Positions 28,471 through 36,685 of a stretch of DNA of 64,000 bases are shown here, in pieces. Where the stretch lies: assembly GCF_014199985.1 (NCBI RefSeq), contig NZ_JACHOS010000001.1, positions 496,001 through 560,000 on the forward strand, written 5' to 3'. The stretch is from Methylorubrum rhodesianum. Lineage in GTDB: Bacteria; Pseudomonadota; Alphaproteobacteria; Rhizobiales; Beijerinckiaceae. The first letter of the stretch is position 1; each line of letters starts with the position of its first letter. The translations under genes were made by a program, and so were the position numbers. The notes under the pieces were generated by a model. That model worked only from the letters and a program-made list of their open reading frames with translations, searched no databases and was not told the DNA's origin.

Positions 28471-29352
28471 ATGCCGGAGCTGTACAGGACGACGCGGGAC
28501 TGGCAGGGGCCGCCGGAGGGCCTGGGCCTGGAGTGGCAGCCGCCGCGCGAGCTGCGCGTGTCGGGCGTCCTGAAGTGCCTCTGGACGGCTGAGGCCCCGT
28601 CGCAGGACTACGACGACGCGCTCGCCGGCCCCGAGGGGCGCCACCTGAAGGCCATCGGGTTCTCGCACGATCGCATGAGGTCCGGCCTGCCCTGCCTCTG
28701 GGAAGGGCCGGACTACGACCGCGAGCAGGCGGCCGTCCTCCTCAACACGGCCGCCCGGGGGTTGGCCGCCCACCGAGAGCGGGTCGCTCGCGAGCGCGCC
28801 CAGGCGGCCGCCGCGGCGGAGCGCCGGAGGGCCGAGGACCTCGCCCTCGCGGAGCGCGCCATCGCCGCCACGCGCGAGTCGCTGCGGACGCAGGGGTGGG
28901 CGTGGGCCGTGCGCGACGACGTCGAGCTCGCGGAGCGTCGCATCGCCAGGGGACCGGCTGGCTTGGAGCGCTACCAGAGCGAGCACCTGCTCGACCTCGT
29001 CGTGCGCGCGCAGGCCAACATCGACCGCGCGATGCGCGCGATGGAGATCCCGTACGAGCCCGAGGCCGAGCGGGCCGCCCTGCCGGAGGTGCAGGCCGCG
29101 GCGCATGAGGGCTGCCGGCTCCTGACCGCCCGCGACGCGGACCGGGCCTCGGTCGTCAACAAGTCCGGATGGGGCCGGAACAGCACGGTCCGGGGGCACA
29201 TCCTCGCCGGCCTCCCGGCGCTGAATGCCGTGCTCGCCTCGCACGCGCTGCGGGCGCTCCGGACGCACCGCAAGCAGCTCCCCCCGGAGCTGGCGCTCAG
29301 GGTGTTCGGCCTCGACCTGCCCGACCTGCTCGCGGCGGCCGCGGCGGCGTGA
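28471..29352 (+). CDS. hypothetical coiled-coil protein
   Basis: A 293-residue soluble protein beginning MPELYRTTRDW, with AGGGAGGA upstream. The N-terminal third is globular (VLKCLWTAEAPSQDYDDAL). A long charged alpha-helical/coiled-coil segment rich in Ala, Arg and Glu follows (about residues 90-150), then a C-terminal helical part ending in an Ala run. No enzyme motif is seen. It is transcribed away from the HTH operon and is likely element cargo. Confidence 0.6.
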   Translation: MPELYRTTRDWQGPPEGLGLEWQPPRELRVSGVLKCLWTAEAPSQDYDDALAGPEGRHLKAIGFSHDRMRSGLPCLWEGPDYDREQAAVLLNTAARGLAAHRERVARERAQAAAAAERRRAEDLALAERAIAATRESLRTQGWAWAVRDDVELAERRIARGPAGLERYQSEHLLDLVVRAQANIDRAMRAMEIPYEPEAERAALPEVQAAAHEGCRLLTARDADRASVVNKSGWGRNSTVRGHILAGLPALNAVLASHALRALRTHRKQLPPELALRVFGLDLPDLLAAAAAA

Positions 29353-29410
29353 TTGTGGGTTGCGGGGGCGAGGCGATCATCAAAGCGTCGCCCCCGACAG
29401 GAGATCTCCA

Positions 29411-30004
29411 ATGCGTTCCCTTGCCCGCCTGTTCGCCGCCCTCGCCGCCGTCGCCCTCGCGCCCCTGGTCTTCGTGTGGGAGGGCGGCCGCTGGGTCCTC
29501 CGGACTGTCGCGGGCGTCCGGCCGGATCCCGTCTTGCCCACCGCCGTCGCGGCCGAGGAATATCTCGACGCTGCCGCGGCCGTCCCCGCGCCGAGGCTGC
29601 CGACTGTCGCCGGCGTCCCTGCGACGCACCCGGTCGGCGTCGCGCTCGTCATGCACGCCCGGCACCTGACCGCCGGCGGCGACCCTGTCGACCTGTCCGG
29701 CCTGCCGGTGCCGGTCGCGACGTGGCTGCACTCCCTCTCGCCGGACGAGCTGACCGTCCTCGCCCGGACGCTCCCCCATCAGGCCGAGGCCCTCGCCGCC
29801 GGGCGCGGACGCGTCCCCGGGCTGCCTGGCTCCCACGACGCGGACGTGTCCGCGGAGCCCGTGACACATCCCCAGGCGGCCGATGTGGACGCGTCCGCGC
29901 CCGCATTCCACTGGCCCTACCGGGGGACGCCCGCGGACCGCGCGATGGCCGACCTGCTCGCGCACGTCGAGGGCGTCAGGGCGAGGCAGGCCAGGGTCGC
30001 CTAG
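29411..30004 (+). CDS. hypothetical membrane-anchored protein
   Basis: A 197-residue protein from ATG 29411 (MRSLARLFAALAAVALAPL), with AGGAG upstream. An N-terminal hydrophobic stretch (residues 6-25) serves as signal anchor or signal peptide. The rest is Ala/Pro/Val-rich with a possible small helical domain around LSPDELTVLARTLPHQAEAL and a C-terminal RAMADLLAHVEGVRARQ helix. It follows the coiled-coil gene by 58 bp and is closed by a strong terminator. Function unknown. Confidence 0.6.
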   Translation: MRSLARLFAALAAVALAPLVFVWEGGRWVLRTVAGVRPDPVLPTAVAAEEYLDAAAAVPAPRLPTVAGVPATHPVGVALVMHARHLTAGGDPVDLSGLPVPVATWLHSLSPDELTVLARTLPHQAEALAAGRGRVPGLPGSHDADVSAEPVTHPQAADVDASAPAFHWPYRGTPADRAMADLLAHVEGVRARQARVA

Positions 30005-30029
30005 GCCGCCCCAGCCCCCGAAAGCAACG

Positions 30030-30059
30030 AGGCCCGCCGGGGTGACCGGCGGGCCTTTT
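30030..30059 (+). terminator. intrinsic terminator
   Basis: A perfect 11-bp stem, AGGCCCGCCGG (30030-30040) and CCGGCGGGCCT (30046-30056) with a GGTGA loop and followed by TTTT, lies 26 bp after the stop of the 29411 gene. Confidence 0.85.
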
Positions 30060-30177
30060 GGTTGTCCGACGTGCGCCCGCGCGGGGCCGACGTGCGTTCC
30101 ATGTGCGTCTCTCTGCGGCCCCGCGTAGGCGCACCGGGAAAGCCGCAAGCGAAAAAGCGAGGGGCGCCGACGATTTC

Positions 30178-30459
30178 TCAGGCGCGCCTGGCAGGCCGGC
30201 GGGCCTCCGCCTTGGACGCCCGGATCCTCAGGCCGGCCACCTCAGCGCGGGCGGCGGCGAGCTGGCGGGCGAGCTCGGCCTCACGGGCGCGGGAGGCCAG
30301 GAGGGCCTGGCCGAGGCGGTGGACGGCTGCCTCCGACCGGGCCTCGGCACGGTCCCACGCGGCCCGCTCAAGGGCAGCCTTGGCGGCCCCGTCGGCGGCG
30401 AGCAGGGCGTTGAGCAGGCCGGTACCGACCTCGCCCGTCACTGCATGCCCGTGGCTCAT
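30178..30459 (-). CDS. hypothetical small coiled-coil protein
   Basis: A 93-residue protein starting MSHGHAVTGEVG, with GAGGGAGG upstream of the ATG at 30459. Almost the whole sequence from residue 20 is Ala/Arg/Glu helix with heptad-like spacing (LERAAWDRAEARSEAAVHRL; LARQLAAARAEVAGL). It is convergent with the terminator of the preceding genes. Function unknown. Confidence 0.5.
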   Translation of the reverse strand: MSHGHAVTGEVGTGLLNALLAADGAAKAALERAAWDRAEARSEAAVHRLGQALLASRAREAELARQLAAARAEVAGLRIRASKAEARRPARRA

Positions 30460-30792
30460 GTCCGCCTCCCTCTCTCAGGAGGCCTATAGATTCAGGGTCC
30501 AGGCTCCCTGTCCAGCTGCGCTTGGCGAGAGGGTTACTGGATCCCTGGGCGTCGAATGCTCGGGACGCGTCCGGGCTCCTTCTCGACCCTGGCCGGATAG
30601 CCCCCCCGTTACTTCGGGGATCTGTAACGGAAATCCGAGGCGCCGCGGCGGGCGGCCTGAGTGCGCCCGACACGCACCAGTCAGTAATGCGCCATGAGCT
30701 GACCTTTGCCGTCAGCCATTCGAAGGGCTGGTCATCGACCGAGAGCAGACGCGCGCCTATAGGACCGGGTGGTCACGACTGTAGCGACCTCC
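30460..30792. other. intergenic region, no gene seen
   Basis: This 333-bp stretch lies between the small coiled-coil gene and the downstream end of the first universal stress protein gene. ORFs here have no coding character. It probably marks the junction between the integrase-proximal cargo and the stress regulon block. No repeat or att core was identified. Confidence 0.35.
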
Positions 30793-31611
30793 TCAGTGGG
30801 ACATCAGGCAACAGACGGTCGTCTCGCTCAGCAGGTCGCGCGTGACCCCGCCGAAGAACCACTCGCGTAGGCGGCTGTAGCCGTAGCCGCCCGTTACGAT
30901 AAGGTCCCCGTCGATCGCGCGGACGGCCTTCTGCAGGTCCTCGGCGACGCTCCAGCCCGAGCGCGCCGCCAGATGCCCGCTGGCGTTGACGTCGTGCAGG
31001 GCGAGGTAGCGGACGACGTCGTCCACCTCCGCCCGGTCCCCGTCGTCCGTCATTCGAAGCACCTGGACCGCCTCCGCGCGCCTGAGCAGGGGCAAGGCGT
31101 CCGAGAGCGCCCGGCGGGTCTGCGGCGTGTTCTTCCAGCCGACGACGATGCGCCTAGCCTCCAGGTGCTCGATGCCGGCCGAAACCACGAGGACGGGGCG
31201 GCCCAGGCCCATGAGCGCGTCGCCGAGGTCGACGGCCATGCCCGGCCTGACGCTCTCGTCCTCGGCGTAGCGACCGACCACGACGAGGTCCGCGGCCCGG
31301 GACTGCCCTGCCAGGAACGGGACCGGACCGGCGATGTCGGAGCGCCACTCGACGCAGTCGTTCAGGCAGGAGCCATGGCGGAAGACCTGTTCGGCGGCTG
31401 CGCACCTGTCGAGGGCGGCTTGGCGGATCTCCTCGATGACCATGCCCATGGGCACGGCGGTCTCGCCGTAGCCCTGCGGGTAGTCGGGCATGCAGGCGGC
31501 GGCCCCGACGAGGCGGGCGCCGAGGCGGTGAGCCAGGTCCGCGGCGAGACGGACCCCCGTCCTGGCGTGGCGCCCGTCGTCGACCGCGACCATGATGCTG
31601 GCAATTGACAC
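30793..31611 (-). CDS. universal stress protein, tandem UspA domains
   Basis: A 272-residue cytoplasmic protein with two UspA-like domains (about 1-140 and 150-272). The second domain carries the nucleotide-binding-loop pattern GGYGYSRLREWFFGG near the C-terminus, and the protein ends CCLMSH, as do two other Usp proteins in this window. I chose GTG 31611 because GGGAGG lies 6 nt upstream; the frame extends much further in a spurious overlap with glk. An FNR-like box is centred 68 bp upstream, overlapping the glk stop, so it can be expressed separately from the operon before it. Confidence 0.9.
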   Translation of the reverse strand: MSIASIMVAVDDGRHARTGVRLAADLAHRLGARLVGAAACMPDYPQGYGETAVPMGMVIEEIRQAALDRCAAAEQVFRHGSCLNDCVEWRSDIAGPVPFLAGQSRAADLVVVGRYAEDESVRPGMAVDLGDALMGLGRPVLVVSAGIEHLEARRIVVGWKNTPQTRRALSDALPLLRRAEAVQVLRMTDDGDRAEVDDVVRYLALHDVNASGHLAARSGWSVAEDLQKAVRAIDGDLIVTGGYGYSRLREWFFGGVTRDLLSETTVCCLMSH

Positions 31612-31672
31612 GGGAGCCTCCCTCGACCCGGAACGGGCAACAACAGGATGCGAGCGCCCGTGCCGGTCGGCG

Positions 31673-31686
31673 TTGATCTGCCTCAA
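31673..31686 (-). promoter_or_regulatory. FNR/FixK-like box upstream of Usp
   Basis: TTGATCTGCCTCAA matches TTGA-N6-TCAA exactly. It is centred about 68 bp before the Usp start codon at 31611. Confidence 0.6.
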
Positions 31687-32672
31687 GCCCGCCAGTCCTG
31701 GCCGGGGAACAGGAATCGGTCCGCCGCGCGCAGGAGCGCCGCCAGGCCGTCGATGGCCGGCTCGGGCCTCGTGATCACGAAGCGGGGGATGGCCTGCATC
31801 ACCTCGCTGAACGGGGGCTTGTCCTCGAAGGCGTCCCGGAACGCCTCCCCCTTCAGGGCCTCGACGATACGCGGCGCGATCCCGCCGGCCAGGTAGACCC
31901 CGCCCGTCGCCGAGAACATCAGGGCGAGGTCGCCGGCGAACCGGCCCAGCAGGCGCGCGAACTGACGGACGGCCTCCCGCGCGAGCGGGTCGCCGACATT
32001 GGCCGCTTCGAGCACCTTCGGCGGCGATTGCCAGGCGGCCACGCCGCGCCCCGCCGCCAGCGCCCGCGCGAGCTTGGCGAGGCCGGGACCGGACAGCAGG
32101 GCTTCGGCGGTAAGCCTCCCCTCCGCCGGCATCAGGGCCTGCCACGGCAGTTCGTCGCGCTCGCACGGGCCGAAGCCGACATGGCCGGCCTCGGTCGTCT
32201 GGACCAGGAGGCGGTCGCCCGCCGGCACCAGGGCCGCGGCGCCGAGGCCGGTGCCTGCCCCGAGGACGAGGCGGGGCCCCCTTCCGGCCGCGACGGGCCC
32301 GATCCGCGCCAGGTCGGCCGCGTTCGCCTCGTCGAGCACGTGCAAGGCGGCCGCCTGCGGCACGTAATCGTTGACCAGCCGCGCCGCCTCCAGCCCGAGG
32401 GCGACGCCGATGTCGCCGAGGTCGAACAGCCAGGGCGCGTTGGTCATGCGCGTGGCGTACCCGTCGACGCGCCCCGCGACGGCGAGGAAGGCGGAGCGCG
32501 GCCGCGGCGTCCCCGGACCGTCGAGGTAGGCTTGCAGGGCCGCGATGGGCCCGGGGAAGCCGGCTGTCGGCACCTTCCGGATCGGGCCGGGGCATGCTCC
32601 CGGCGCGGGGAGCATGGCGAAGCGGGCGTAGGTGCCGCCGATGTCGGCCAGGAGCACGGGATAGGGCAGCAT
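31683..32672 (-). CDS. glk: glucokinase (ROK-independent Glk family)
   Basis: This enzyme phosphorylates glucose with ATP to glucose-6-phosphate. It is 329 residues, the normal length for Glk. The phosphate-binding motif LLADIGGTYARFAML is at the N-terminus (7-21). The sugar-binding APWLFDL and the catalytic Asp in RLVNDYVPQA (around 100) follow, then the ATP motif LGAGTGLGAAALVP (around 137) and EAGHVGFGP. It is the last gene of a leftward run (34020 to 31683). Together with phosphoketolase and acetate kinase it would feed sugar into acetate and ATP formation, which is inference. Confidence 0.92.
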   Translation of the reverse strand: MLPYPVLLADIGGTYARFAMLPAPGACPGPIRKVPTAGFPGPIAALQAYLDGPGTPRPRSAFLAVAGRVDGYATRMTNAPWLFDLGDIGVALGLEAARLVNDYVPQAAALHVLDEANAADLARIGPVAAGRGPRLVLGAGTGLGAAALVPAGDRLLVQTTEAGHVGFGPCERDELPWQALMPAEGRLTAEALLSGPGLAKLARALAAGRGVAAWQSPPKVLEAANVGDPLAREAVRQFARLLGRFAGDLALMFSATGGVYLAGGIAPRIVEALKGEAFRDAFEDKPPFSEVMQAIPRFVITRPEPAIDGLAALLRAADRFLFPGQDWRA

Positions 32673-32703
32673 GCCGACGGGTCTCCGCTATGGGCGCGGT
32701 GGC

Positions 32704-32952
32704 CTAGCCGAGGGGCTTGCAGCAGGTGGCATGAGGCTGCCGGCAGAAGGTCAGACCTTCCTCGTCCCAGACCACGATGCAGCCGTGGCCCAGCGCGAAG
32801 TTCCGTACCCGGCCGAGGAGCGCGTCGTCGACGCCGAACAGGCGGTCGCAATCCGCGTTCGTCAGGCGCAGGGCCTGCCCGGCCCCGAGGCCGTCCAGGG
32901 ATACCTGCAGGGCCGGAAGCGTGACCGTGGGCTGAACCGTCATCTCGTTCAT
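32704..32952 (-). CDS. hypothetical small protein, Cys-containing C-terminus
   Basis: An 82-residue protein from ATG 32952 (a GTG one codon earlier is possible), with GGAG 8 nt upstream. It includes LRLTNADCDRLFGVDDALLGRVRNFALGHGCIVVWDEEGLTFC and ends with a CC pair. No membrane segment. It sits between the cytochrome c and glk genes (41- and 31-bp gaps) and is probably co-transcribed. I do not recognise the family. Confidence 0.6.
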   Translation of the reverse strand: MNEMTVQPTVTLPALQVSLDGLGAGQALRLTNADCDRLFGVDDALLGRVRNFALGHGCIVVWDEEGLTFCRQPHATCCKPLG

Positions 32953-32993
32953 CACGGCCGCTCCGTAAATATCCCAGGCTCACGGACGTGAGG

Positions 32994-33338
32994 CTAAGGC
33001 CCTTTCAGGCTGAGGATGTAGTCGATGACCGCGTCCATCTCATCGCGGTCGGGGCGCAGGCTCGGCATCCGTTCGTGGTGGCTCTGCAGGAAAACCGCGA
33101 GGGCCGGCCCCGTCGTTGAAGGCATGTTGGCGACCCGCAGGAAGGCGGGGCCGGAAAACTCGCCCGCCTGCGACCCGCGGCCGATGACGTGGCACTGGCT
33201 GCAGAGCTGCGTGGCAATGGTCCAGCCACGAACGCGGCGGTCCTCGATCCCACCGGCCATGACCGGGGAGCCGACGAAGGCAGCGAGCAGGCTGCCCAGT
33301 GCGAGGGTTCCGGACCGCCGTGGCGAGGGAGCGGTCAT
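32994..33338 (-). CDS. small monohaem c-type cytochrome
   Basis: A 114-residue exported protein. The signal peptide spans residues 1-28 (ends PVMAGG). The haem c site CSQCH is at about residues 46-50 and a likely axial Met lies in HERMPSLRP near 90, the usual class I order. The C-terminal helix DEMDAVIDYILSL is typical. It overlaps the upstream SPW-type membrane protein gene by ATGA. A second cytochrome of the same layout is at 39945. The electron donor and acceptor are unknown. Confidence 0.88.
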   Translation of the reverse strand: MTAPSPRRSGTLALGSLLAAFVGSPVMAGGIEDRRVRGWTIATQLCSQCHVIGRGSQAGEFSGPAFLRVANMPSTTGPALAVFLQSHHERMPSLRPDRDEMDAVIDYILSLKGP

Positions 33339-33709
33339 GAAGCCCTCGCGATCCTGAGGCGGGTCAGGGCGGCGCCTATGGCGACGGCCCCCGCGGTAAC
33401 GTGCGCCCAGGTCGCGGCGTCGTTAACTGCGAACCCGAGGAGCCACGGCGCCAGGACCGTCCATGCCCCGGCGAGCGCGACCGCGCGCTCGAAGGACGGG
33501 CGGAAACGAAATTGGTTGATCCCCGTGAGCGAGAGGATCACCAAGCCCGGCAGCAGCGCCGAGAAGGCGGCCGGGCCTTGGTCGGCGAAGACCAGGACCC
33601 AGGCGGCCAACACCAGCGCGGTACCGGCCAGGTGTTCGAGGGCGCCGACGAGGATCTCGTCCGTGCCCCAGCCCGGAGAGGGCGTGACCCGCATACGTGC
33701 CTGGGACAT
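33335..33709 (-). CDS. SPW repeat-like small membrane protein
   Basis: A 124-residue protein with four hydrophobic helices arranged as two similar halves, each closed by a W-rich motif (ALVLAAWVLVFAD; WTVLAPWLLGFA), as in the SPW-repeat family of small inner-membrane proteins. FERAVALAGAWTVLAPWLLG is the most diagnostic piece. The start overlap with the downstream cytochrome gene (ATGA) implies translational coupling. Molecular role unknown. Confidence 0.75.
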   Translation of the reverse strand: MSQARMRVTPSPGWGTDEILVGALEHLAGTALVLAAWVLVFADQGPAAFSALLPGLVILSLTGINQFRFRPSFERAVALAGAWTVLAPWLLGFAVNDAATWAHVTAGAVAIGAALTRLRIARAS

Positions 33710-33780
33710 GACCTGCCTCCACCATGTTCGATTGGCATTGTCGTCGCGGCCGCCGACGGGCGCTTGCCCGCCGCGGGAAC

Positions 33781-34020
33781 TCAGGCGTGGACCTCGGCGA
33801 TGATGCAGCCGGGGTCGACCACCTCGCTCGCCGGCGCCAGCACCTCCAGGCGGCCGCTGGCGGGGGAGACGATGTCGTGCAACGCCTCGCCGATGCGCAC
33901 GGCGGCCACGGCCTCGCCGGCCCGCACAGTTGTTCCGTCCGCGACAAGCCAGCGCTCCAGTACGCCCTCGGGCAGCATGCCTGTGGTCCAGAGACCCTCG
34001 GCTACGTGGATGTCCGCCAT
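33781..34020 (-). CDS. stand-alone biotinyl/lipoyl-like domain protein lacking the attachment lysine
   Basis: A 79-residue protein consisting only of a lipoyl/biotinyl hammerhead fold: LPEGVLERWLVADGTTVRAGEAVAAVRIGEALHDIVSPASGRLEVL. In active carriers the turn carries a Lys (MKM or ETDKA); here the corresponding segment is RIGEALHDI with no Lys, so it may not be modified. It is the first gene of the leftward operon to glk, with an FNR-like box 73 bp upstream. It may have a structural or binding role only. Confidence 0.7.
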   Translation of the reverse strand: MADIHVAEGLWTTGMLPEGVLERWLVADGTTVRAGEAVAAVRIGEALHDIVSPASGRLEVLAPASEVVDPGCIIAEVHA

Positions 34021-34092
34021 GACCGCCTCCTGGCTCGGGGCGCGCGACAGGGTCGCCGGCCGGCAGGGGACGGCATCGGATGGAGGTCCGCC

Positions 34093-34106
34093 TTGATCTG
34101 GATCAC
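34093..34106 (-). promoter_or_regulatory. FNR/FixK-like box (one mismatch) for the lipoyl-like to glk operon
   Basis: TTGATCTGGATCAC matches TTGAT-N4-ATCAA except for the final base. It is centred about 80 bp upstream of 34020 and sits in the divergent promoter region shared with the channel gene. Confidence 0.5.
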
Positions 34107-34133
34107 GGCGTGACGGGCGGGCATCCCGCGGCC

Positions 34134-34147
34134 TTGAGGCAGGTCAA
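34134..34147 (+). promoter_or_regulatory. FNR/FixK-like box for the ion channel gene
   Basis: TTGAGGCAGGTCAA, within a longer CCTTGA-N6-TCAAGG palindrome (34132-34149), is centred 64 bp upstream of the start codon at 34205. Confidence 0.6.
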
Positions 34148-34204
34148 GGCGGCTCCCGGACGCTTTGGCAGGTTCACCACAGGCTCCTTCCTCGGACCGG
34201 AACC

Positions 34205-34723
34205 ATGCTCGTCGTCCTGGCCGCCAGCGTCGTGCTCGTCGCGGTCACCATCCTGGTGCTTTACGAGACGCTCCGCCTCACCTCGGAGCACCTCGCCGAG
34301 TTGCCCGTGCCGCCGCGCTGGCGCATCGTCGCCGTGGTGCTCGCCGCCTTCGTCGGGCATACGGTGGCGGTCTGGATCTACGCCGCCGCCTACTGGCTCC
34401 TCGTCCTGCGGCTCGGGCTCGGTGCCTTCTCGGGCGTGCCCATCGAGAGCTTCGAGGACTGCCTCTTCGTCTCGGTGGTGGCCTACTCCTCGCTCGGCTA
34501 CGGCGACCACGCGCCGGTCGGCCATGCCCGGCTGTTGACCGGCGTCGAGGCGCTAAACGGCCTGCTCCTGATCGGCTGGTCGGCCTCGTTCACCTACCTC
34601 GCCATGGAGCGCTACTGGCCGATGCACGGCAAGGCACGCGCCCACCGCGCCGCGAAGGCCCACCGTCCGGCGGACGGCGAGCCCGGCCGCGAGCGCCTCT
34701 TCCCGCCGGCGACCGGCACCTGA
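34205..34723 (+). CDS. two-pore-helix type potassium channel-like protein
   Basis: A 172-residue inner-membrane protein. Hydrophobic helices lie at about 2-20 and 44-75. A pore region follows with the selectivity filter SSLGYGD (about residues 97-103) and a further helix (about 120-140), before a basic cytoplasmic tail. GYGD is the K+ channel signature (Ion_trans_2 type). No RCK domain is attached, so gating is unclear. It could set membrane potential or K+ balance under stress. It is the first gene after an FNR-like box and is followed by a second box, so it may be monocistronic. Confidence 0.82.
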   Translation: MLVVLAASVVLVAVTILVLYETLRLTSEHLAELPVPPRWRIVAVVLAAFVGHTVAVWIYAAAYWLLVLRLGLGAFSGVPIESFEDCLFVSVVAYSSLGYGDHAPVGHARLLTGVEALNGLLLIGWSASFTYLAMERYWPMHGKARAHRAAKAHRPADGEPGRERLFPPATGT

Positions 34724-34735
34724 GCGCCGGTGGCC

Positions 34736-34749
34736 TTGCGCTGGATCAA
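34736..34749 (+). promoter_or_regulatory. FNR/FixK-like box (one mismatch)
   Basis: TTGCGCTGGATCAA has one mismatch to TTGA-N6-TCAA. It is centred 64 bp upstream of the start codon at 34807. Confidence 0.5.
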
Positions 34750-34806
34750 GGCCGGCCACCCCGGCCGGCCCCAGGTTTCGCCCCAACCAGCAAGCGGAGG
34801 CGAACC

Positions 34807-35022
34807 ATGCACGAGTATCTCGTCACCTTCCATAAAACCGTCCTGGACGACACCGGCCACGACCATCGCATCCTGCAGCGGCAGGCGGTGGTCCACGCCC
34901 GCTCGGACGTCGCAGCCGCTTACGCGGCCAAGGCGATGCTCTGCGAGGCCGACGGCGTCGTCGATTGGCGACTGCGGGCCGACACCTGCGAGGTCGTCGA
35001 ACTCAGCCAGCACGCCGCCTGA
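34807..35022 (+). CDS. hypothetical small protein
   Basis: A 71-residue protein, MHEYLVTFHKTVLDDTGHDHRILQRQ onward, with AGCGGAGG upstream. It reads as a small alpha/beta domain (edge strand, then helix VAAAYAAKAMLCEADGVVDW, then strand). It starts a three-gene rightward run with the next small gene and the NRAMP-related transporter. Family not recognised. Confidence 0.65.
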   Translation: MHEYLVTFHKTVLDDTGHDHRILQRQAVVHARSDVAAAYAAKAMLCEADGVVDWRLRADTCEVVELSQHAA

Positions 35023-35032
35023 GGAGGTGGGG

Positions 35033-35290
35033 ATGAGCCACGAACTCACCGAACCCGTGCACTGGCAGGGGCGGCAATGGGCGGTCACCGGCTACGGGAT
35101 CGAGGCCCTCGACGGGATGTACCACGTCCCGTTCTCCGACATCCCGGACATCGATGCCGCCCCGCCCCGGTGGCTGGAAGACCTGTGCCACCGCTACGGC
35201 ACCGACCGCGACGACCTCGCCGCCGCCCTGCGAGTGGCGCGCACGGTCCGGCCCGGAGCGGAGGCTGCGCCGTCGAAGTCGGCCGCATGA
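35033..35290 (+). CDS. hypothetical small protein
   Basis: An 85-residue protein from ATG 35033, with GAGGAGG immediately upstream and only 10 bp after the preceding stop. It contains WQGRQWAVTGYGIEALDGMYHVPFSDI and WLEDLCHRYGTDRDDLAAALRVAR. Its stop overlaps the transporter start (ATGA at 35287), so the three genes are coupled. No known domain. Confidence 0.65.
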   Translation: MSHELTEPVHWQGRQWAVTGYGIEALDGMYHVPFSDIPDIDAAPPRWLEDLCHRYGTDRDDLAAALRVARTVRPGAEAAPSKSAA

Positions 35291-36615
35291 GCACCGCTCA
35301 CCTCCCCGCGGCCGAGAAGGCCGACGACCCGGAGGTTCCGAGCCCCGCCGTCGGGCCGTCGAAGCCGCGCCTGCTGAGGGTCCTCGGCCCCGGCTTGATC
35401 ACGGGTGCCTCGGACGATGACCCCAGCGGCATCGCGACCTACGGCCAGGCCGGGGCCCAGCTCGGCTACGGCCTCAGCTGGACCATGCTCTACACCCTGC
35501 CGCTGATGGCGGCCGTGCAGATGGTCTCGGCCCGGATCGGGCGCACCACCGGCCACGGCATCGCGGGCGTACTGCGCGAGCACTACCCGAATGGCCTGCT
35601 GCAGTCCGTCGTCCTGCTCCTGCTGGTGGCCAACATCCTCAACCTCGGGGCCGACCTCGGCGCCATGGCGGACGCCCTGAACCTGCTGCTGCCGGGCCCG
35701 CGCTGGCTCTATGTCGTGCTGTTCGCCGGCATCTGCGCCTTCATGCAGCTCGTGCTGCAGTACACCCGCTACGTCGCCGTCCTGAAGTGGCTGACGCTGA
35801 GCCTGTTCGCCTATCTGGGCGTGGTGATCTTCGCTCGCGTCTCCTGGTGGGACCTCGGGCTGGCCCTGGCCGTTCCGCAGCTCGACCTCAGCGGTGGCGG
35901 CCTGACCACGCTGGTGGCCCTCTTCGGGACCACGATCAGCCCCTACTTGTTCTTCTGGCAGGCAGCCGAGGAGGCCGAGGACCTGCACGCCTACCCACGC
36001 CGGCGCGACCTCCTGCACGCGCCCGAGCAGGGCGGAGCCGCGCTCCACCGCATCGAGGTCGATACCCTCGTCGGCATGGCCTTCTCGAACTTGGTGGCGC
36101 TCGCCATCATGGTCACGACCGCGGCGGTTCTTCACCCGCGCGGCATCACCGACATCCAGACCTCGGCGCAGGCCGCGGAAGCGCTGCGCCCGCTGGCCGG
36201 CCCCTTCTCCGCCACGGTCTTCGCCCTCGGCATCGTCGGGACCGGGCTGCTGGCGGTCCCGGTGCTCGCGGGCTCGGCGGCCTACGCGGTCGGCGAGGCG
36301 CGGCGCTGGCCCGTGGGCTTCGGCCGCCGCCTCCTGGAGGCGCGGGCCTTCTACGGCACGGTGGCGCTCGCCACGCTGGTGGGCATGGTCATCAGCCTGG
36401 GTGCCGTCGACCCGATCCGCGCGCTCTACTGGAGTGCGGTCGTCAACGGCGTCATCGCGGTCCCCGTCATGGCCGTAATGATGCTGGCGGCGGCGCGCGC
36501 CGACATCATGGGCGCCTTCGCGGTGCGCGGTCCGCTCAGGCTGCTCGGCTGGACCGCCACGGCCTGCATGCTGCTCGCCGTCCTCGCCATGTTGGCCACC
36601 GCCGCGCTCCCTTGA
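35287..36615 (+). CDS. NRAMP-related divalent metal transporter
   Basis: A 442-residue inner-membrane protein with about 11 helices. The helix 1 signature is LGPGLITGASDDDPSGIATYGQAGAQLGYG (about residues 33-62), corresponding to the DPG/N metal-binding break of NRAMP. At the helix 6 site, where canonical transporters have a metal-binding Met (MPH), this protein has FGTTISPYLFFW. The metal site is therefore altered and substrate (Mn, Fe, Mg or other) is uncertain. It begins at an ATGA overlap with the preceding small gene. The next FNR-like box overlaps its stop codon. Confidence 0.85.
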   Translation: MSTAHLPAAEKADDPEVPSPAVGPSKPRLLRVLGPGLITGASDDDPSGIATYGQAGAQLGYGLSWTMLYTLPLMAAVQMVSARIGRTTGHGIAGVLREHYPNGLLQSVVLLLLVANILNLGADLGAMADALNLLLPGPRWLYVVLFAGICAFMQLVLQYTRYVAVLKWLTLSLFAYLGVVIFARVSWWDLGLALAVPQLDLSGGGLTTLVALFGTTISPYLFFWQAAEEAEDLHAYPRRRDLLHAPEQGGAALHRIEVDTLVGMAFSNLVALAIMVTTAAVLHPRGITDIQTSAQAAEALRPLAGPFSATVFALGIVGTGLLAVPVLAGSAAYAVGEARRWPVGFGRRLLEARAFYGTVALATLVGMVISLGAVDPIRALYWSAVVNGVIAVPVMAVMMLAAARADIMGAFAVRGPLRLLGWTATACMLLAVLAMLATAALP

Positions 36616-36625
36616 TCCAGCGCAA
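36612..36625 (+). promoter_or_regulatory. FNR/FixK-like box (one mismatch)
   Basis: TTGATCCAGCGCAA is the exact reverse complement of the box at 34736. It is centred 67 bp upstream of the receiver-like gene start at 36686 and overlaps the transporter stop codon. Confidence 0.5.
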
Positions 36626-36685
36626 GGCGGCTTGGCTCGCCCGGTCCATTCTTCATGCACCGCAACCGGGAACGGGAATCGTGCG

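Noticed and set aside
30793..32595. 600-residue frame that extends the Usp protein upstream
   Set aside because: The extra 328 residues run through glk in another frame and are low-complexity; the GTG at 31611 with GGGAGG explains the real start.
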